Shown here: positions 36,012 to 45,244 of the stretch, one piece after another
Layout of the letters: each line of letters begins with the position of its first letter
Position numbering within the stretch: the stretch's first letter is position 1
Assembly: GCA_043777375.1 (NCBI GenBank)
Contig: JAYWHX010000133.1
Coordinates: 1-64,000 of the forward strand
Source: TH-plancto1 sp043777375
GTDB lineage: Bacteria; Planctomycetota; Planctomycetia; Planctomycetales; Planctomycetaceae
Length of the DNA: 64,000 bases
Direction of reading: 5' to 3'
Position numbers and translations under genes: made by a program
The notes under the pieces: model-generated
Databases searched by the model: none
What the model was told of the DNA's origin: nothing
Seen by the model: only the letters and a program-made list of their open reading frames with translations

Positions 36012-37208
36012 TCAGCGCAGGAGCGCTGTCACGTCGTCGTGGTTCAGTGACTCGGGTTGTATCCCTTGATACTGGCCCCCGTGATTCGTCGGCGACCACA
36101 CCAGCCGCACCGTGATGTTCCGTTGTGCGAAGAACCACAGGGCTTCTTTGGCTCCGGCTGTTCCGGGGTCGTCGCAATCGAACATGAGGTTCACGCGGGT
36201 GGTGCCCAGTTGTTGGGCGAACCGGATCACTTTCTCGCCTTGGGCGTCGGTCATGCGGTTAGACATGATGGCGAGAGCAGGGATGCCCAGCGTGTCGAGG
36301 TTGATGGCATCGTTGAAGCCTTCGACGAGGGTCAGGCCGTGTAGTTGGATGAACTCGCGGTAGCCGGGTTCGCTCAGGCGGCTGGCCTGTTGGCCGAAGA
36401 GTTCTTGGCCACGGTGGAAGCCTTTCGGAAACCGGTGTTTGGCGGGTGGTTCCTGGCCTTGGCGTTCGGCGGGCGAGAGCTGTTGGTACTCGCGTTCCTT
36501 CGCTTCGTGTAACACATCGCGACCGACCCACGTCAAGACTTTGCCGTTCTCGGAGAGAACTGGGTACAGAATGCTCCCGCGCAGGGACCAGCCGCGTTTG
36601 TCGCCGCCGCCGTCGTTGGGGAGATAGCCGCAACGCCACTTGGCCATTGCCTCGGGAGAAAGACAGGGGTGACGACGCAGATAGCTCGCCGCTGCGGGGT
36701 TCATGATGGAGATGTCGCGGATCAACTTCTCGTCAATGTTGTGGAGTTCGCGGACACGTTGGTCGCTGGAATCAATCAGCGGTGTATTCGTTGGGAGTGA
36801 GGGAGTGACGACCGGTTTCGCAGCCTCTGGGACTTGGCGTGCTGGAGTGGCTTCTCTGGAATCACCGGTTCCAGCCAAAACTCGCTTCACTCGTTGGAAC
36901 TCGGTCCCCTTGAGCTTGCCACCACTTGGCAATGTCCCGGTCAAAAAGCCGTGCATCAGAGTGAGCAAATTCCCTCGCACTCCGCATTGATACGCGTGGC
37001 ACTGAAAGACCTTCTGCGGGTTCTCAATGTTGACCGCGATCTCTTTACGGCCCGCGTGATCGCCGGGGCATTCGAACGGACAGTCGATGCGAACTTCGGG
37101 GCCGGAGCCTTTCGTGACCAGCGGAAAACCGCACTGAGCTGCTGCTTGTTCGAGCGTCTTCTCAGCTTGCAGTCGGTCCACATCGATGTATCCACCAGGT
37201 CGGTTCAT
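36012..37208 (-). CDS. Zinc-finger/Toprim primase-like protein
   Basis: 398 residues from the ATG at 37208. The N terminus has a DnaG/CHC2-type zinc finger (CPFECPGDH ... FQCHAYQCG, about 43-76), whose role in primases is DNA template recognition. The C-terminal part has a Toprim domain with the Glu motif LTLVEGFNDAINLDTLGIPA and the DxD motif NLMFDCDDPGTAGAKEAL, the catalytic metal centre. The middle part has the WRCGYLPN ... RGSILYPVL signature of DnaG/TOPRIM_N regions. It would make RNA primers for the element's own replication. It is divergent from the replication-relaxation gene, with 5' ends only tens of bases apart. Confidence 0.85.
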   Translation of the reverse strand: MNRPGGYIDVDRLQAEKTLEQAAAQCGFPLVTKGSGPEVRIDCPFECPGDHAGRKEIAVNIENPQKVFQCHAYQCGVRGNLLTLMHGFLTGTLPSGGKLKGTEFQRVKRVLAGTGDSREATPARQVPEAAKPVVTPSLPTNTPLIDSSDQRVRELHNIDEKLIRDISIMNPAAASYLRRHPCLSPEAMAKWRCGYLPNDGGGDKRGWSLRGSILYPVLSENGKVLTWVGRDVLHEAKEREYQQLSPAERQGQEPPAKHRFPKGFHRGQELFGQQASRLSEPGYREFIQLHGLTLVEGFNDAINLDTLGIPALAIMSNRMTDAQGEKVIRFAQQLGTTRVNLMFDCDDPGTAGAKEALWFFAQRNITVRLVWSPTNHGGQYQGIQPESLNHDDVTALLR

Positions 37209-37234
37209 AGGGCAATCGGGAAGTGATCGTCGGC

Positions 37235-38161
37235 ATGATACCGTACCTGCCACTCATGCCCCAAGACGTTGTTATAAGTCCACGCGATCTCGCGCTGCTC
37301 AGGCTGCTCGATCTCACTCCGGCCACAGCTGTGCAGATTCGGAAAGCAAGTATCACGTTCGGCGACCAACCGTTCCGCGATGAGCGGCGAGTACGCGAGC
37401 GGATGCAGTCGCTCGGTGATGCTGGACTGGTCCGCAGCTTCCCCGCCGCGATCTTCGGCGGGGGAGTGATGCTGTACTACCGGTTGACGCAGGAGGGGTT
37501 TCGATCGGCCTTTCCGGAGGCTATCGACAACCCACCGCGAGTGAGCCTGAACGAGATCGCCCCGTCGCGATTGCGGCACGCGATGGCCACCGCCGACGTG
37601 ATCGTGCATACACTGGTCGCGTGCCACGAGAGGGGAGTGCGAGTCCTCAAGACCACTGGCGATGGCCGATTGACCTTGGCCATCGGCGAGCATCGGCAAC
37701 AGCCCGACTTCCACATGCAGCTCGCCTTCGCCGGTCGGACGTTCAATCTCGTCTTCGAGATCGATAACGCCACCGAACCCCTCGACAGCCACCGCGAGCA
37801 GAGCATCCGCACCAAGATACTCGGGTACGAAACGTACCAGGACTGGGTGCTGCGGTCGTGGAAGGACTCCGGAGAGATCGGTCCCCGCCCGGGCTTTCGC
37901 GTCGTGTTCTTGACGACCGGAGCCGAACGAGCCAACCACATCCTCTGGCTGGCTCGCGACCTCGCGAGAAACAAGGACCGGCGGTTGGTCTATGCCTCGA
38001 CCCAGGACAAATACCTCTCTGAGCCGCACGCCATCACAGCCCCGATCTTTAACGACCACCATGGGGAGTGGCAGGCTCTGGTCGACCCGCAACCAACCTC
38101 GCGCTTCCGAAGGGAACCGATTCGCCTCACCCGACCAATCGTCGTCCCACGCGGACTCTGA
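37235..38161 (+). CDS. Replication-relaxation family protein
   Basis: About 308 residues. The N-terminal winged-helix region (SPRDLALLRLLDLTPATAVQI ... VRERMQSLGDAGLVRS) is followed by LRHAMATADVIVHTLVACHE, PDFHMQLAFAGRTFNLVFEIDNATEPL and a C-terminal basic tail. This order (wHTH, then a nuclease-like alpha/beta core with the LR/LxH and FEIDxxTE motifs) is that of replication-relaxation proteins found on plasmids and conjugative elements. The acidic FEID-x-x-TE could be catalytic. Starts at 37223 (GTG), 37235 and 37256 are all possible; none has a good ribosome site. Confidence 0.7.
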   Translation: MIPYLPLMPQDVVISPRDLALLRLLDLTPATAVQIRKASITFGDQPFRDERRVRERMQSLGDAGLVRSFPAAIFGGGVMLYYRLTQEGFRSAFPEAIDNPPRVSLNEIAPSRLRHAMATADVIVHTLVACHERGVRVLKTTGDGRLTLAIGEHRQQPDFHMQLAFAGRTFNLVFEIDNATEPLDSHREQSIRTKILGYETYQDWVLRSWKDSGEIGPRPGFRVVFLTTGAERANHILWLARDLARNKDRRLVYASTQDKYLSEPHAITAPIFNDHHGEWQALVDPQPTSRFRREPIRLTRPIVVPRGL

Positions 38162-38394
38162 TAATCTTTCTCAGCTGTTCTGTTCGCCCGCACTGCTCGG
38201 CACGGGTATCAAGCCGCTGCCCGTTCCTCCGCCGGTTTTGGCGGATCAACGCAATGAGCCTTCGGTCGTGAAACGCCCAGCCCGCCTCGCGAGATCCACG
38301 CACGTCAAACGAGGCGGTTTAGAGGTGTGAATCGGCACTGCATATTGGGAAGAAACCTCTCGCCCTGCATGGCGAATCGTGGTAGAATGCACAC

Positions 38395-38691
38395 ATGTCG
38401 CCTACCGAAACCCTATCACCGCCACCCTCATACATCGGCCATGTCCGCAACGGCGTGGTTGTTCTCGATCAGGATGCACCATTGGCGGAAGGGCAAGCTG
38501 TGCGAGTTGAGCCGGTGGCATCCCAGGCGATGCTCGATGCGGATCGCATGGAGCGTGTCCGCCAGCTGCAAAGTCTTTTCCAACAATGGACTGAAGAAGA
38601 CGCACAGCTTTCGAACGAGGAGGCGGACCGGTTGCGGTTGGCTCTCAATAGCAGCCAGGGGCTGCAGTTTCGCGTGCCTGAGTTGCCTTGA
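38395..38691 (+). CDS. VapB-like antitoxin
   Basis: 98 residues. The N terminus (YIGHVRNGVVVLDQDAPLAEGQAVRVEPV) is a short beta-barrel-type DNA-binding segment of AbrB/antitoxin kind, widespread beside PIN toxins in Planctomycetota and Cyanobacteria. The acidic helical C terminus would wrap the toxin. The toxin gene follows after 28 bases. A TAGAAT (38383-38388) stands only six bases before the ATG, which would make the mRNA leaderless if it is the -10 element. Confidence 0.78.
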   Translation: MSPTETLSPPPSYIGHVRNGVVVLDQDAPLAEGQAVRVEPVASQAMLDADRMERVRQLQSLFQQWTEEDAQLSNEEADRLRLALNSSQGLQFRVPELP

Positions 38692-38719
38692 TCCGAATTC
38701 GTAACCTTCCCCGCGTCTG

Positions 38720-39169
38720 ATGCCAAACATATTACTCCTTGATACTGGACCGCTCGGACTACTGGCTCATGATCGCCAGTCGATCCGCGAGCCAATTCAA
38801 ACGTGGCTCTTGCAGCAGTTCTCTGGCGGGGCCACGATCTATCTGTCTGAGGTCGCCGACTACGAACTCCGTCGCGAGTTGACCCGGCTCATTCAAGCTG
38901 GGCAACTCCCTGCGTCGCGGCTTGATCGCCTCAACCAACTGGACCGAGTCTTCACCTACTTGCCGGTATCGACCGCCGCTTGGAAGCGGGCGGCAACGCT
39001 CTGGGCAATAGCGAGAAGCCAGGGTAAACCAACCGCCGATCCTTCTGCGCTGGACGCCGATGTCCTGATCGCCGCTCAGGCACTGGAAGTGCAAGCAACT
39101 GTCGTCACCTGTAACCCGACTCATCTCAAATCGCTGGTGTCGATCCATTCGTGGCCGTCTGGCGTTTGA
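38720..39169 (+). CDS. VapC-like PIN-domain toxin
   Basis: 149 residues. The PIN core is visible: the first Asp in LLLDTGPLGLLAH (Asp8), an acidic residue in LSEVADYELRREL (about 42-52), and the late acidic motif ALDADVLIAAQAL (about 109-121), followed by VVTCNPTHL. These acidic residues bind the metal of an RNase. Together with the upstream antitoxin-like gene it forms a type II toxin-antitoxin pair that may stabilise the element. A small hairpin (CCCGCT/AGCGGG at 39203-39218) follows the stop. Confidence 0.85.
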   Translation: MPNILLLDTGPLGLLAHDRQSIREPIQTWLLQQFSGGATIYLSEVADYELRRELTRLIQAGQLPASRLDRLNQLDRVFTYLPVSTAAWKRAATLWAIARSQGKPTADPSALDADVLIAAQALEVQATVVTCNPTHLKSLVSIHSWPSGV

Positions 39170-39248
39170 TACGTCGTGTCGCTCACTTCCCAAGATTCAT
39201 AGCCCGCTGAATAGCGGGATCTTCGAGTTGCCAATGTAGTCTGGGGGC

Positions 39249-41513
39249 GTGCTCTTCCAGATCATCGCACCGGCGAACAATGAACGTGGGCCGAGGTATA
39301 TGGAGAAGGCGTTTGCGGCCCTGCATCAAGCAAAGCCCAGGTATCCGGTGACGCTGGTGTATGGCGTCCTTGAGGGCCAGATCGGGCTTTTTGTGCGTTG
39401 CAATGAGGCCGACCGGGACTCTGTGATTGAACCCATCCGAGCTGGGTATCCCGATGCAACGGTCGCCTTGGTCGAGGACCAGCGAGCGGCAGACGTGAGT
39501 CTGCCGAGTCCCCTTAGCGTCGAGAGTCACGACAACCTTCGCACCTCTCAAGTCGAATTCCAGTCGTGGTCCGTCGATATCGAACTTGTGCCGGAGTTGT
39601 TCCCAATTCTGCGGCATGCTCAGTTCGAGGATCTCTTGAATCACAACTTCGCCGATCCGGTGAGCGGGTTACTCCGGGCGATCCTCCCGGAAGAGGGGAT
39701 TGAGTGCCGGATCGAGATCACGATTCGACCCGCGTCGAGGCAGCGACTGCATCGAGCCACCAATGCGGTCTTTCTACTGGAGCGAGAGTTCTTCCAGCGG
39801 CATCATCGTCTGGCTGGTTACTTCGCGAGGCACGCGACTCGGGGAAACGCATGGCGATTCGCGTGGCTTCTCGGTCTGGCAGCTCGGTGTACTCCCCAGC
39901 CATCGCACTCCAATCTCGAAACCTCGACCAGCCGACTACATGAGCGCGAGGACGATCTGCAATCGGCTGCGGATAAACTCGGTGGGCATCTGTTCGATGT
40001 TCAGCTGCGGCTGATCGTCGAGACATCGCCACAGCTCAGGCCGCAGGTTTTCGACCGTCTCCGCCGCATGGAAGGCGCTCTCGGGGCATTTACCCGATCG
40101 AGGCTGGCCACTTTCTCGGCCACAAAACCGAAGCGTCTTGACGCCCTCCCGCGACAATCCACGAAGTGGTTCCTCCTCTCCCATGAGGAACTCGCCACGC
40201 TTTGGCACCCACCGACCTCCACAGCTCAAGCCGAGCGGATGCACTCGACGGAGTTCCGGGAGCTGGAAGCTCCTCTGAAATTCCACTCGGAAGAAGAAGG
40301 GGCGGTGGCCCTCGGGCGGGTGCGGTTCCGCGATGACCAGCGGACGGTCACGCTCGGCATCGAGGACCGGCGGCGGCACCTCTATATCGTCGGCAAGACT
40401 GGCATGGGCAAAACCACGCTGCTCCAGGGCATGATCGCAGCTGACATGCGAGCCGGTCGCGGGCTGTGTCTGGTTGACCCGCACGGCGACCTCGCGGAGA
40501 ACATCGGGAGCATCATCCCTCGCAATCGGACCAACAGCGTCATCGTCTTTGACGCCGCCAACCGCGACCGCGTGCTGAGCTTCAACCCGCTCGCCTGCCG
40601 CGACCCGACCCGCATCGATCAGGTCACCTCGGGCGTGGTCAGTGCCCTCAAAAAGCTGTACGACAGCTGGGGGCCACGGCTGGAAGACACGCTCCGCAAC
40701 GCCGTCTTCGCCACGGTCGAACGCGGCGGCAACCTCTTGTCGCTGATGCAGCTGCTCGGCGAGAAGACCTTCAGAGAGCGGACCGTCCCGCTGATCCGCG
40801 ACCCGATCGTGCGGTCGTTCTGGGTGCATGAGTTCGCGTCGTGGAGCGACAATTACCGAACTGAGGCTGTCGCCGCGATCCAGAATAAACTGCGTCCGTT
40901 TTTAACGAGCACTATAATACGCGAAATAGTCAGCCAGCCCGGTCGGTCGCTCGACCTGCGGCGTGTCATGGACGACGGCAAGATCCTGATCGTGAATCTC
41001 AGCAAGGGCCGTCTGGGCGAGGACAACTCAACGCTGCTCGGAGCGTTGCTCGTCACCAGCATCCAGCAAGCTGCCATGACCCGCGCCGACATCCCCGAGG
41101 CCGACCGCCGCGACTTCAGCCTCTACGTCGACGAGTTCCAAAACTTCACCACCGGCAGCTTCGCGTCCGTCCTCAGCGAGGCCCGCAAGTACCGCCTCTC
41201 CCTGATCGTCGCCCACCAGTACCTCTCCCAACTCGACGAACAAACCGCCAACGCCGTCTTTGGCAACGTCGGGTCCATCATCGCCTTCCAAGTCGGCACC
41301 GACGACGCCGAACGCCTCGCCCAGCAAATGAGCAAACACCCCGATCAACTCACGCCGGAGAACCTCACCGGGCTGCCGAAGTACACGGCGTATACCAGAC
41401 TCCTCATCGACGGCATGCCGAGCGGGCCGTTCTCGATGGGGACACTGCCGCCCGCCGGATGCAAATCGACCATGAGCCAAGCAGATAACCAGATTCGACG
41501 ACAAGAACAGTGA
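39249..41513 (+). CDS. TraG/VirD4-like DNA-transfer ATPase
   Basis: 754 residues from a GTG (ATG at 39300 is the alternative). The N-terminal 330 residues have no recognised motif. The ATPase domain has Walker A IVGKTGMGKTTLLQG (about 379-393), then LVDPHGDLAENI, and Walker B LYVDEFQNFTTGSFASVLSEA (about 625-645), followed by LIVAHQYLSQLDEQ. The DPHGD and DEFQN segments are typical of VirD4/TraG/HerA coupling-type ATPases that pump DNA. No N-terminal membrane helix is obvious, unlike classical VirD4. It would handle transfer or segregation of the element. A second, shorter relative is encoded at 62054-63805. Confidence 0.85.
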   Translation: MLFQIIAPANNERGPRYMEKAFAALHQAKPRYPVTLVYGVLEGQIGLFVRCNEADRDSVIEPIRAGYPDATVALVEDQRAADVSLPSPLSVESHDNLRTSQVEFQSWSVDIELVPELFPILRHAQFEDLLNHNFADPVSGLLRAILPEEGIECRIEITIRPASRQRLHRATNAVFLLEREFFQRHHRLAGYFARHATRGNAWRFAWLLGLAARCTPQPSHSNLETSTSRLHEREDDLQSAADKLGGHLFDVQLRLIVETSPQLRPQVFDRLRRMEGALGAFTRSRLATFSATKPKRLDALPRQSTKWFLLSHEELATLWHPPTSTAQAERMHSTEFRELEAPLKFHSEEEGAVALGRVRFRDDQRTVTLGIEDRRRHLYIVGKTGMGKTTLLQGMIAADMRAGRGLCLVDPHGDLAENIGSIIPRNRTNSVIVFDAANRDRVLSFNPLACRDPTRIDQVTSGVVSALKKLYDSWGPRLEDTLRNAVFATVERGGNLLSLMQLLGEKTFRERTVPLIRDPIVRSFWVHEFASWSDNYRTEAVAAIQNKLRPFLTSTIIREIVSQPGRSLDLRRVMDDGKILIVNLSKGRLGEDNSTLLGALLVTSIQQAAMTRADIPEADRRDFSLYVDEFQNFTTGSFASVLSEARKYRLSLIVAHQYLSQLDEQTANAVFGNVGSIIAFQVGTDDAERLAQQMSKHPDQLTPENLTGLPKYTAYTRLLIDGMPSGPFSMGTLPPAGCKSTMSQADNQIRRQEQ

Positions 41514-41562
41514 AGTCTTCCATCTCGCCAAGGCTTCAGAAAACCGGCTCAGGGTGTGTGAA

Positions 41563-42540
41563 TCACGATTCAACCTCACTGAATGACGGATAGTACCGAT
41601 ACACCTTCCCATATTTCCTTCGTTCTGCTTCAGGTATCCACACAAGTTCAGAAACATCAGGAAGCGATCCAGGTAGCATGGCGTTCAAAGCCGCGATCTC
41701 TCGCAATGTTAAGACTGGAGATTCAATCAAATATGCGTCACTACCGCTTCGGTAAAACTCAAGGTCGTCGAAAAGGTCTGCACCCATCTTCTCGCGATCC
41801 GTATCGTCCAATAGAATTCCGCCGACTGTCATCATCTTTATGCCATCCGCATATTGAAAGTTGAAAAGCTGTCGAAAGGTGATCCGCCGGTCATCGTCTT
41901 GCGGCGCATTTCGATCCAGCAATGTCGACTCAATCTGGTTGATAACAATCTTTCGAGAAACAGATGCAAGCCCCCATTTCGCAAGCGGAATCGCTCTGAT
42001 CTCACTAGTGATACGCTCCTTGCCAACAGACTCTTCAAGATCGTTCATTCGTTTACTCTGAGCGACCTCAGTGCCGCTTGGTAGGCCAGAATTTACAGGA
42101 AGCGTCACTACTATCACACTTCCTGATACCATGTTCGCAACCGCGCATCGAACATCATCCAACATTCGTCGGTTCAGTGGCCACTCGTAGTCAAGCCAGA
42201 GAATCGTTCGTTTTTTCCATTCAAGCTGTGGCAAGATGTCATGGGAAAGTCCCCATTCCATTTGAATGCAAGAATATGGAATGTTCTTTTCGACTCGCTC
42301 CTGAGCACTTGTGTTCCCCTCGATGCTGAGCATGTCGCGGATACCGAGACGCTCATGGAATAGGCAGAAATCATGGAACCCGATCGCACCGAATCCAATG
42401 TAGCGAAATGAAGCCATTGAACCAATGCGGGACAATCGAGCAAAGGCTTCACAGAACATCTTCCTTTCGACGTTCTTGGCTGGTCGAAGTGCGTAATTGA
42501 ACTTTTCGAACGATGACGAATCGAATGTCCGCTCACTCAT
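41563..42540 (-). CDS. Rossmann-like protein of the Dcm-MORC operon, function unknown
   Basis: 325 residues. Its ATG overlaps the stop of the MORC-type gene (ATGA at 42537-42540), which ties its translation to that gene and fixes the start. The region ASFRYIGFGAIGFHDFCLFHER ... DMLSIEGN resembles a nucleotide or AdoMet-binding beta-alpha-beta unit with an acidic end to strand 2, and TILWLDYEWPLN ... SGSVIVVTLPVN resembles later strands of a methyltransferase-like sheet. I see no PD-(D/E)xK or HNH nuclease motif. It is possibly a methyltransferase-fold effector or modifier in the defence unit. The call rests on fold-like pattern only. Confidence 0.65.
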   Translation of the reverse strand: MSERTFDSSSFEKFNYALRPAKNVERKMFCEAFARLSRIGSMASFRYIGFGAIGFHDFCLFHERLGIRDMLSIEGNTSAQERVEKNIPYSCIQMEWGLSHDILPQLEWKKRTILWLDYEWPLNRRMLDDVRCAVANMVSGSVIVVTLPVNSGLPSGTEVAQSKRMNDLEESVGKERITSEIRAIPLAKWGLASVSRKIVINQIESTLLDRNAPQDDDRRITFRQLFNFQYADGIKMMTVGGILLDDTDREKMGADLFDDLEFYRSGSDAYLIESPVLTLREIAALNAMLPGSLPDVSELVWIPEAERRKYGKVYRYYPSFSEVES

Positions 42541-43880
42541 TCTTCCACCTCGTTGGTGAAGAAATACTGAAAAGTCGCGACACCAACCTCTTTCCACGAG
42601 TTGGCATCCATAAATCTCTTAACGGCCTGCGCCTGAGCTAGATCAACGTCATACTGAATCCGCTGCACTTTAGGACCAAGAGGTTTGGCTTTGACTTTCG
42701 GCGCCGCAAACACTTCTCGTGTCGCAACCTCGGTCACCGCGACGGCAATAGCTGACCCGACCAACTCCTCAAGCGGTCCCACTTCAGTCGAATCGTCCTT
42801 TGCTTGCTTCTCATCCTTGAGTCGATTCAAGAAATCAACGACAGGGCGCATCAGGTTCATCATCTCAAGTTTCACCGCACGATAGATCGGCGAGTCGGTA
42901 TTTACGCCGGTCTTGGTTGTATTCCACGGAAGTCGCGATGGGTCGTCAGAATCGAAGTACGCGAGGCCGCGAAAGTAGTTGTATTGTCCGTGGAATCCTG
43001 GAATAGATGTGTCATCTACTTCATCCCCCCAGCCGGTTACTTCTGATTTATCCCCTTCAAGAATAAGGCGACCGTTGCAAAACACACTCCAGCCAGCTTC
43101 GGCGCGATTAGCGCTGCTGCCTAAGCCACAATATAACCTTACCGAGACTCTCTTGAGTCCCTTTCCAGTGTACTCAAGCGATTTGAGTGCAGGACGAAGC
43201 TGCGCGTGATCTAGCATCGTGAGCGGTTCGACGCTGACTGGCTCACCATTTACGAAGATTCCCAATCCTTTGTTGATTGGGTCTTGAAGTCTTGACTTCA
43301 GTTCACCAGATAAGTCTGATCGAAAGGTTTCTAGATTGAAAAGTGCAGCAACATCTCGATTGATGGAAGTTACCCGTATCGACGTTCCAATGGACTCAGT
43401 CTCTTGGTTGACGGGATCTTCAAGACTTTCAAAGGCAAATGTCCATTCTGGAGACTTCGCCCATTGATCCACGTCAACATTGACAACGAAATGGCTCGTA
43501 CTCGTGGTGGATTCTACACGAAACTGGCGTCCAATTTTGAAAATCGCACGCTTCATTCCGACTCCGAACTGCCCGACCGAGTGCTTGACGGACGGTGCAC
43601 CAGGTGGTCGCCCGAAGCGAAATGCGTAGCTGCGAGCAGTATCAACAGTGATACCTCCGCAATTGTCAGTGATTGAGAACTCTTCAGCTGAAAGAGAAAT
43701 CCTGACGACCAGGCCGTCAAGACTCTGATTGCCACGGAGATTCTTCGCGCCATCGGCACAATTGTCAACGAGATCGATTATGGCAGGAATTAAAGCAATA
43801 TCCCTTGTAAGCATGTCGATGAAGAGCTCCTTCGTCGGCATCGCTTCGATTGTCGGGAAGTCTGGAGTGTGGTCTGTCAT
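42537..43880 (-). CDS. GHKL (MORC/Hsp90-like) ATPase of a restriction-modification-like operon
   Basis: 447 residues. The Bergerat fold motifs are clear: ALIPAIIDLVDNCADGAKN (motif I), SITDNCGGITVD (motif II) and HSVGQFGVGMKRAIFKIG (motif III). The following transducer-like region contains GLGIFVNGEPV and GWSVFCNGRLILEGD. Prokaryotic MORC-like GHKL ATPases are known companions of DNA methylases in restriction-modification islands (work of Iyer, Abhiman and Aravind). It starts 14 bases after the Dcm stop and overlaps the next gene. The base composition is more A+T-rich than the TraG gene beside it. Confidence 0.85.
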   Translation of the reverse strand: MTDHTPDFPTIEAMPTKELFIDMLTRDIALIPAIIDLVDNCADGAKNLRGNQSLDGLVVRISLSAEEFSITDNCGGITVDTARSYAFRFGRPPGAPSVKHSVGQFGVGMKRAIFKIGRQFRVESTTSTSHFVVNVDVDQWAKSPEWTFAFESLEDPVNQETESIGTSIRVTSINRDVAALFNLETFRSDLSGELKSRLQDPINKGLGIFVNGEPVSVEPLTMLDHAQLRPALKSLEYTGKGLKRVSVRLYCGLGSSANRAEAGWSVFCNGRLILEGDKSEVTGWGDEVDDTSIPGFHGQYNYFRGLAYFDSDDPSRLPWNTTKTGVNTDSPIYRAVKLEMMNLMRPVVDFLNRLKDEKQAKDDSTEVGPLEELVGSAIAVAVTEVATREVFAAPKVKAKPLGPKVQRIQYDVDLAQAQAVKRFMDANSWKEVGVATFQYFFTNEVEE

Positions 43881-43894
43881 TTCGTTGCCCCATG

Positions 43895-45031
43895 CTATTG
43901 AGCGTTCAACGCTGAGTATACGGACGAGGCTACGGCTTGAGCCAGCAACGGGGGGACTGAGTTTCCAATCTGGCGGAAATCATGCCATCGCGTTCCATGA
44001 AATCTGAACCAGTCCGGAAACGAATGAAGTCTAGCTGCTTCTCTGGCGGAGATGCACCTAGGTACTGAGGGATGAATCGGACGTGGCGCGGTGTGGCTTC
44101 CCCGGTCAGTGCCAGTACCAGCTCGAATCGTCGGAGAGACATCATTCCAGTGAAGTCGAATATATCTACTAATCGGTTCCGCCATTCCAGGCAACGTGCC
44201 ATTGAATCGACGGATCGTTTCCGTTGAGTGAGTGGTTCGAAGGCATCCGGTGAGAGCGTCGGGACATCGGGGCTGTCTCACGGCTCGTGAAGTAGGGTCA
44301 ACTACGATACCTCTCATCAAGAGAGCGTAAGGATTTGTGGTACGCTTCATGGTGCCGACGTATTCGTCTACGTCGAAGAGGTCACGGCGAGATTCGAGGG
44401 TCGGAAGATCAGAGATGGCATCTCTTACGACGGGATAAAAATTGACCACATCGCCTGCACAACAACCTCTTGGCTCGGGATACGCTAAAGTTGGCAAATC
44501 CTTGCGAGATCCGAGTACGAAGGTTCTCCAGCGTCGTTGCGGAACTCCATAATCCGCCGCATTCAACACACGTATTGGCTCGACAATGGAGTAACCAGAT
44601 CGTTTCATTCTTCGAACGAATGAATTGAGAAGCGGGAGAGATCTATCGGACATGAGGCCCTTGACGTTCTCCATCACAAAGTATTTTGGTTCGATGTCTC
44701 GTACAATTCGAGCGAAATCGAAGATCAACGAATTGCGAGCGTCATTGACATCCTGCCGCCCCCCATATGAAAAACCCTGACAAGGAGGACCACCGAATAC
44801 GACATCAACCTCAGTGTTCGACAGCCCTGCCATCTTCCGAAGAGTGCTGCCGGATTCGCCGGAAAGGTTGACCGGAAAAGCTGAAGTGTTGGGGAAATTC
44901 GCAAGGTGAGTGTCGACGTTGAATTGCTCTAAGTCAAAAGCAGCAGCTACATCAAAACCAGCCTGCTCGAAGCCGAGGGTCATGCCACCCGCTCCGCAAA
45001 ACAAATCGATCGATGTTGGGCGTTCTCGCAT
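43895..45031 (-). CDS. C5-cytosine DNA methyltransferase (Dcm family)
   Basis: About 378 residues from the ATG at 45031 (the frame reaches 45097). All core motifs are present: I IDLFCGAGGMTLGFEQAGF, IV VVFGGPPCQGFSYGG with the catalytic Cys, VI FVMENVKGL, VIII PQRRWRTFVLG, and X IGNSVPPLLAQAVASS. The target-recognition region between VIII and IX would set the sequence methylated. It is first in an operon with the GHKL ATPase and the Rossmann-like protein, so it probably protects self DNA in a defence system. GGAG precedes the ATG. Confidence 0.93.
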   Translation of the reverse strand: MRERPTSIDLFCGAGGMTLGFEQAGFDVAAAFDLEQFNVDTHLANFPNTSAFPVNLSGESGSTLRKMAGLSNTEVDVVFGGPPCQGFSYGGRQDVNDARNSLIFDFARIVRDIEPKYFVMENVKGLMSDRSLPLLNSFVRRMKRSGYSIVEPIRVLNAADYGVPQRRWRTFVLGSRKDLPTLAYPEPRGCCAGDVVNFYPVVRDAISDLPTLESRRDLFDVDEYVGTMKRTTNPYALLMRGIVVDPTSRAVRQPRCPDALTGCLRTTHSTETIRRFNGTLPGMAEPISRYIRLHWNDVSPTIRAGTGTDRGSHTAPRPIHPSVPRCISAREAARLHSFPDWFRFHGTRWHDFRQIGNSVPPLLAQAVASSVYSALNAQ

Positions 45032-45244
45032 AAACACCAAGCTCCGACTCGCGTGCCATTGCGTTTCGACTGACTCGCTCTCCTCGCGCGCGTACATTAT
45101 CCATCGTCAACATTGTATCGCTTTCCTTAGCACAACCGGAAGTGCCGGAGCAAAGAATGTGCCAACCACTTCTTCTCCCCTTGGAATTTGCGAAAACCAG
45201 GAAGTCTGGCTTCAAGCCGACAATTGTGGCATGGTGAGCGGGAC

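Noticed and set aside
45060..45125. TTGACG and GATAAT words as the Dcm operon promoter
   Set aside because: The two words are only about four bases apart, and other -35/-10 pairs have wrong spacing, so no promoter is claimed.
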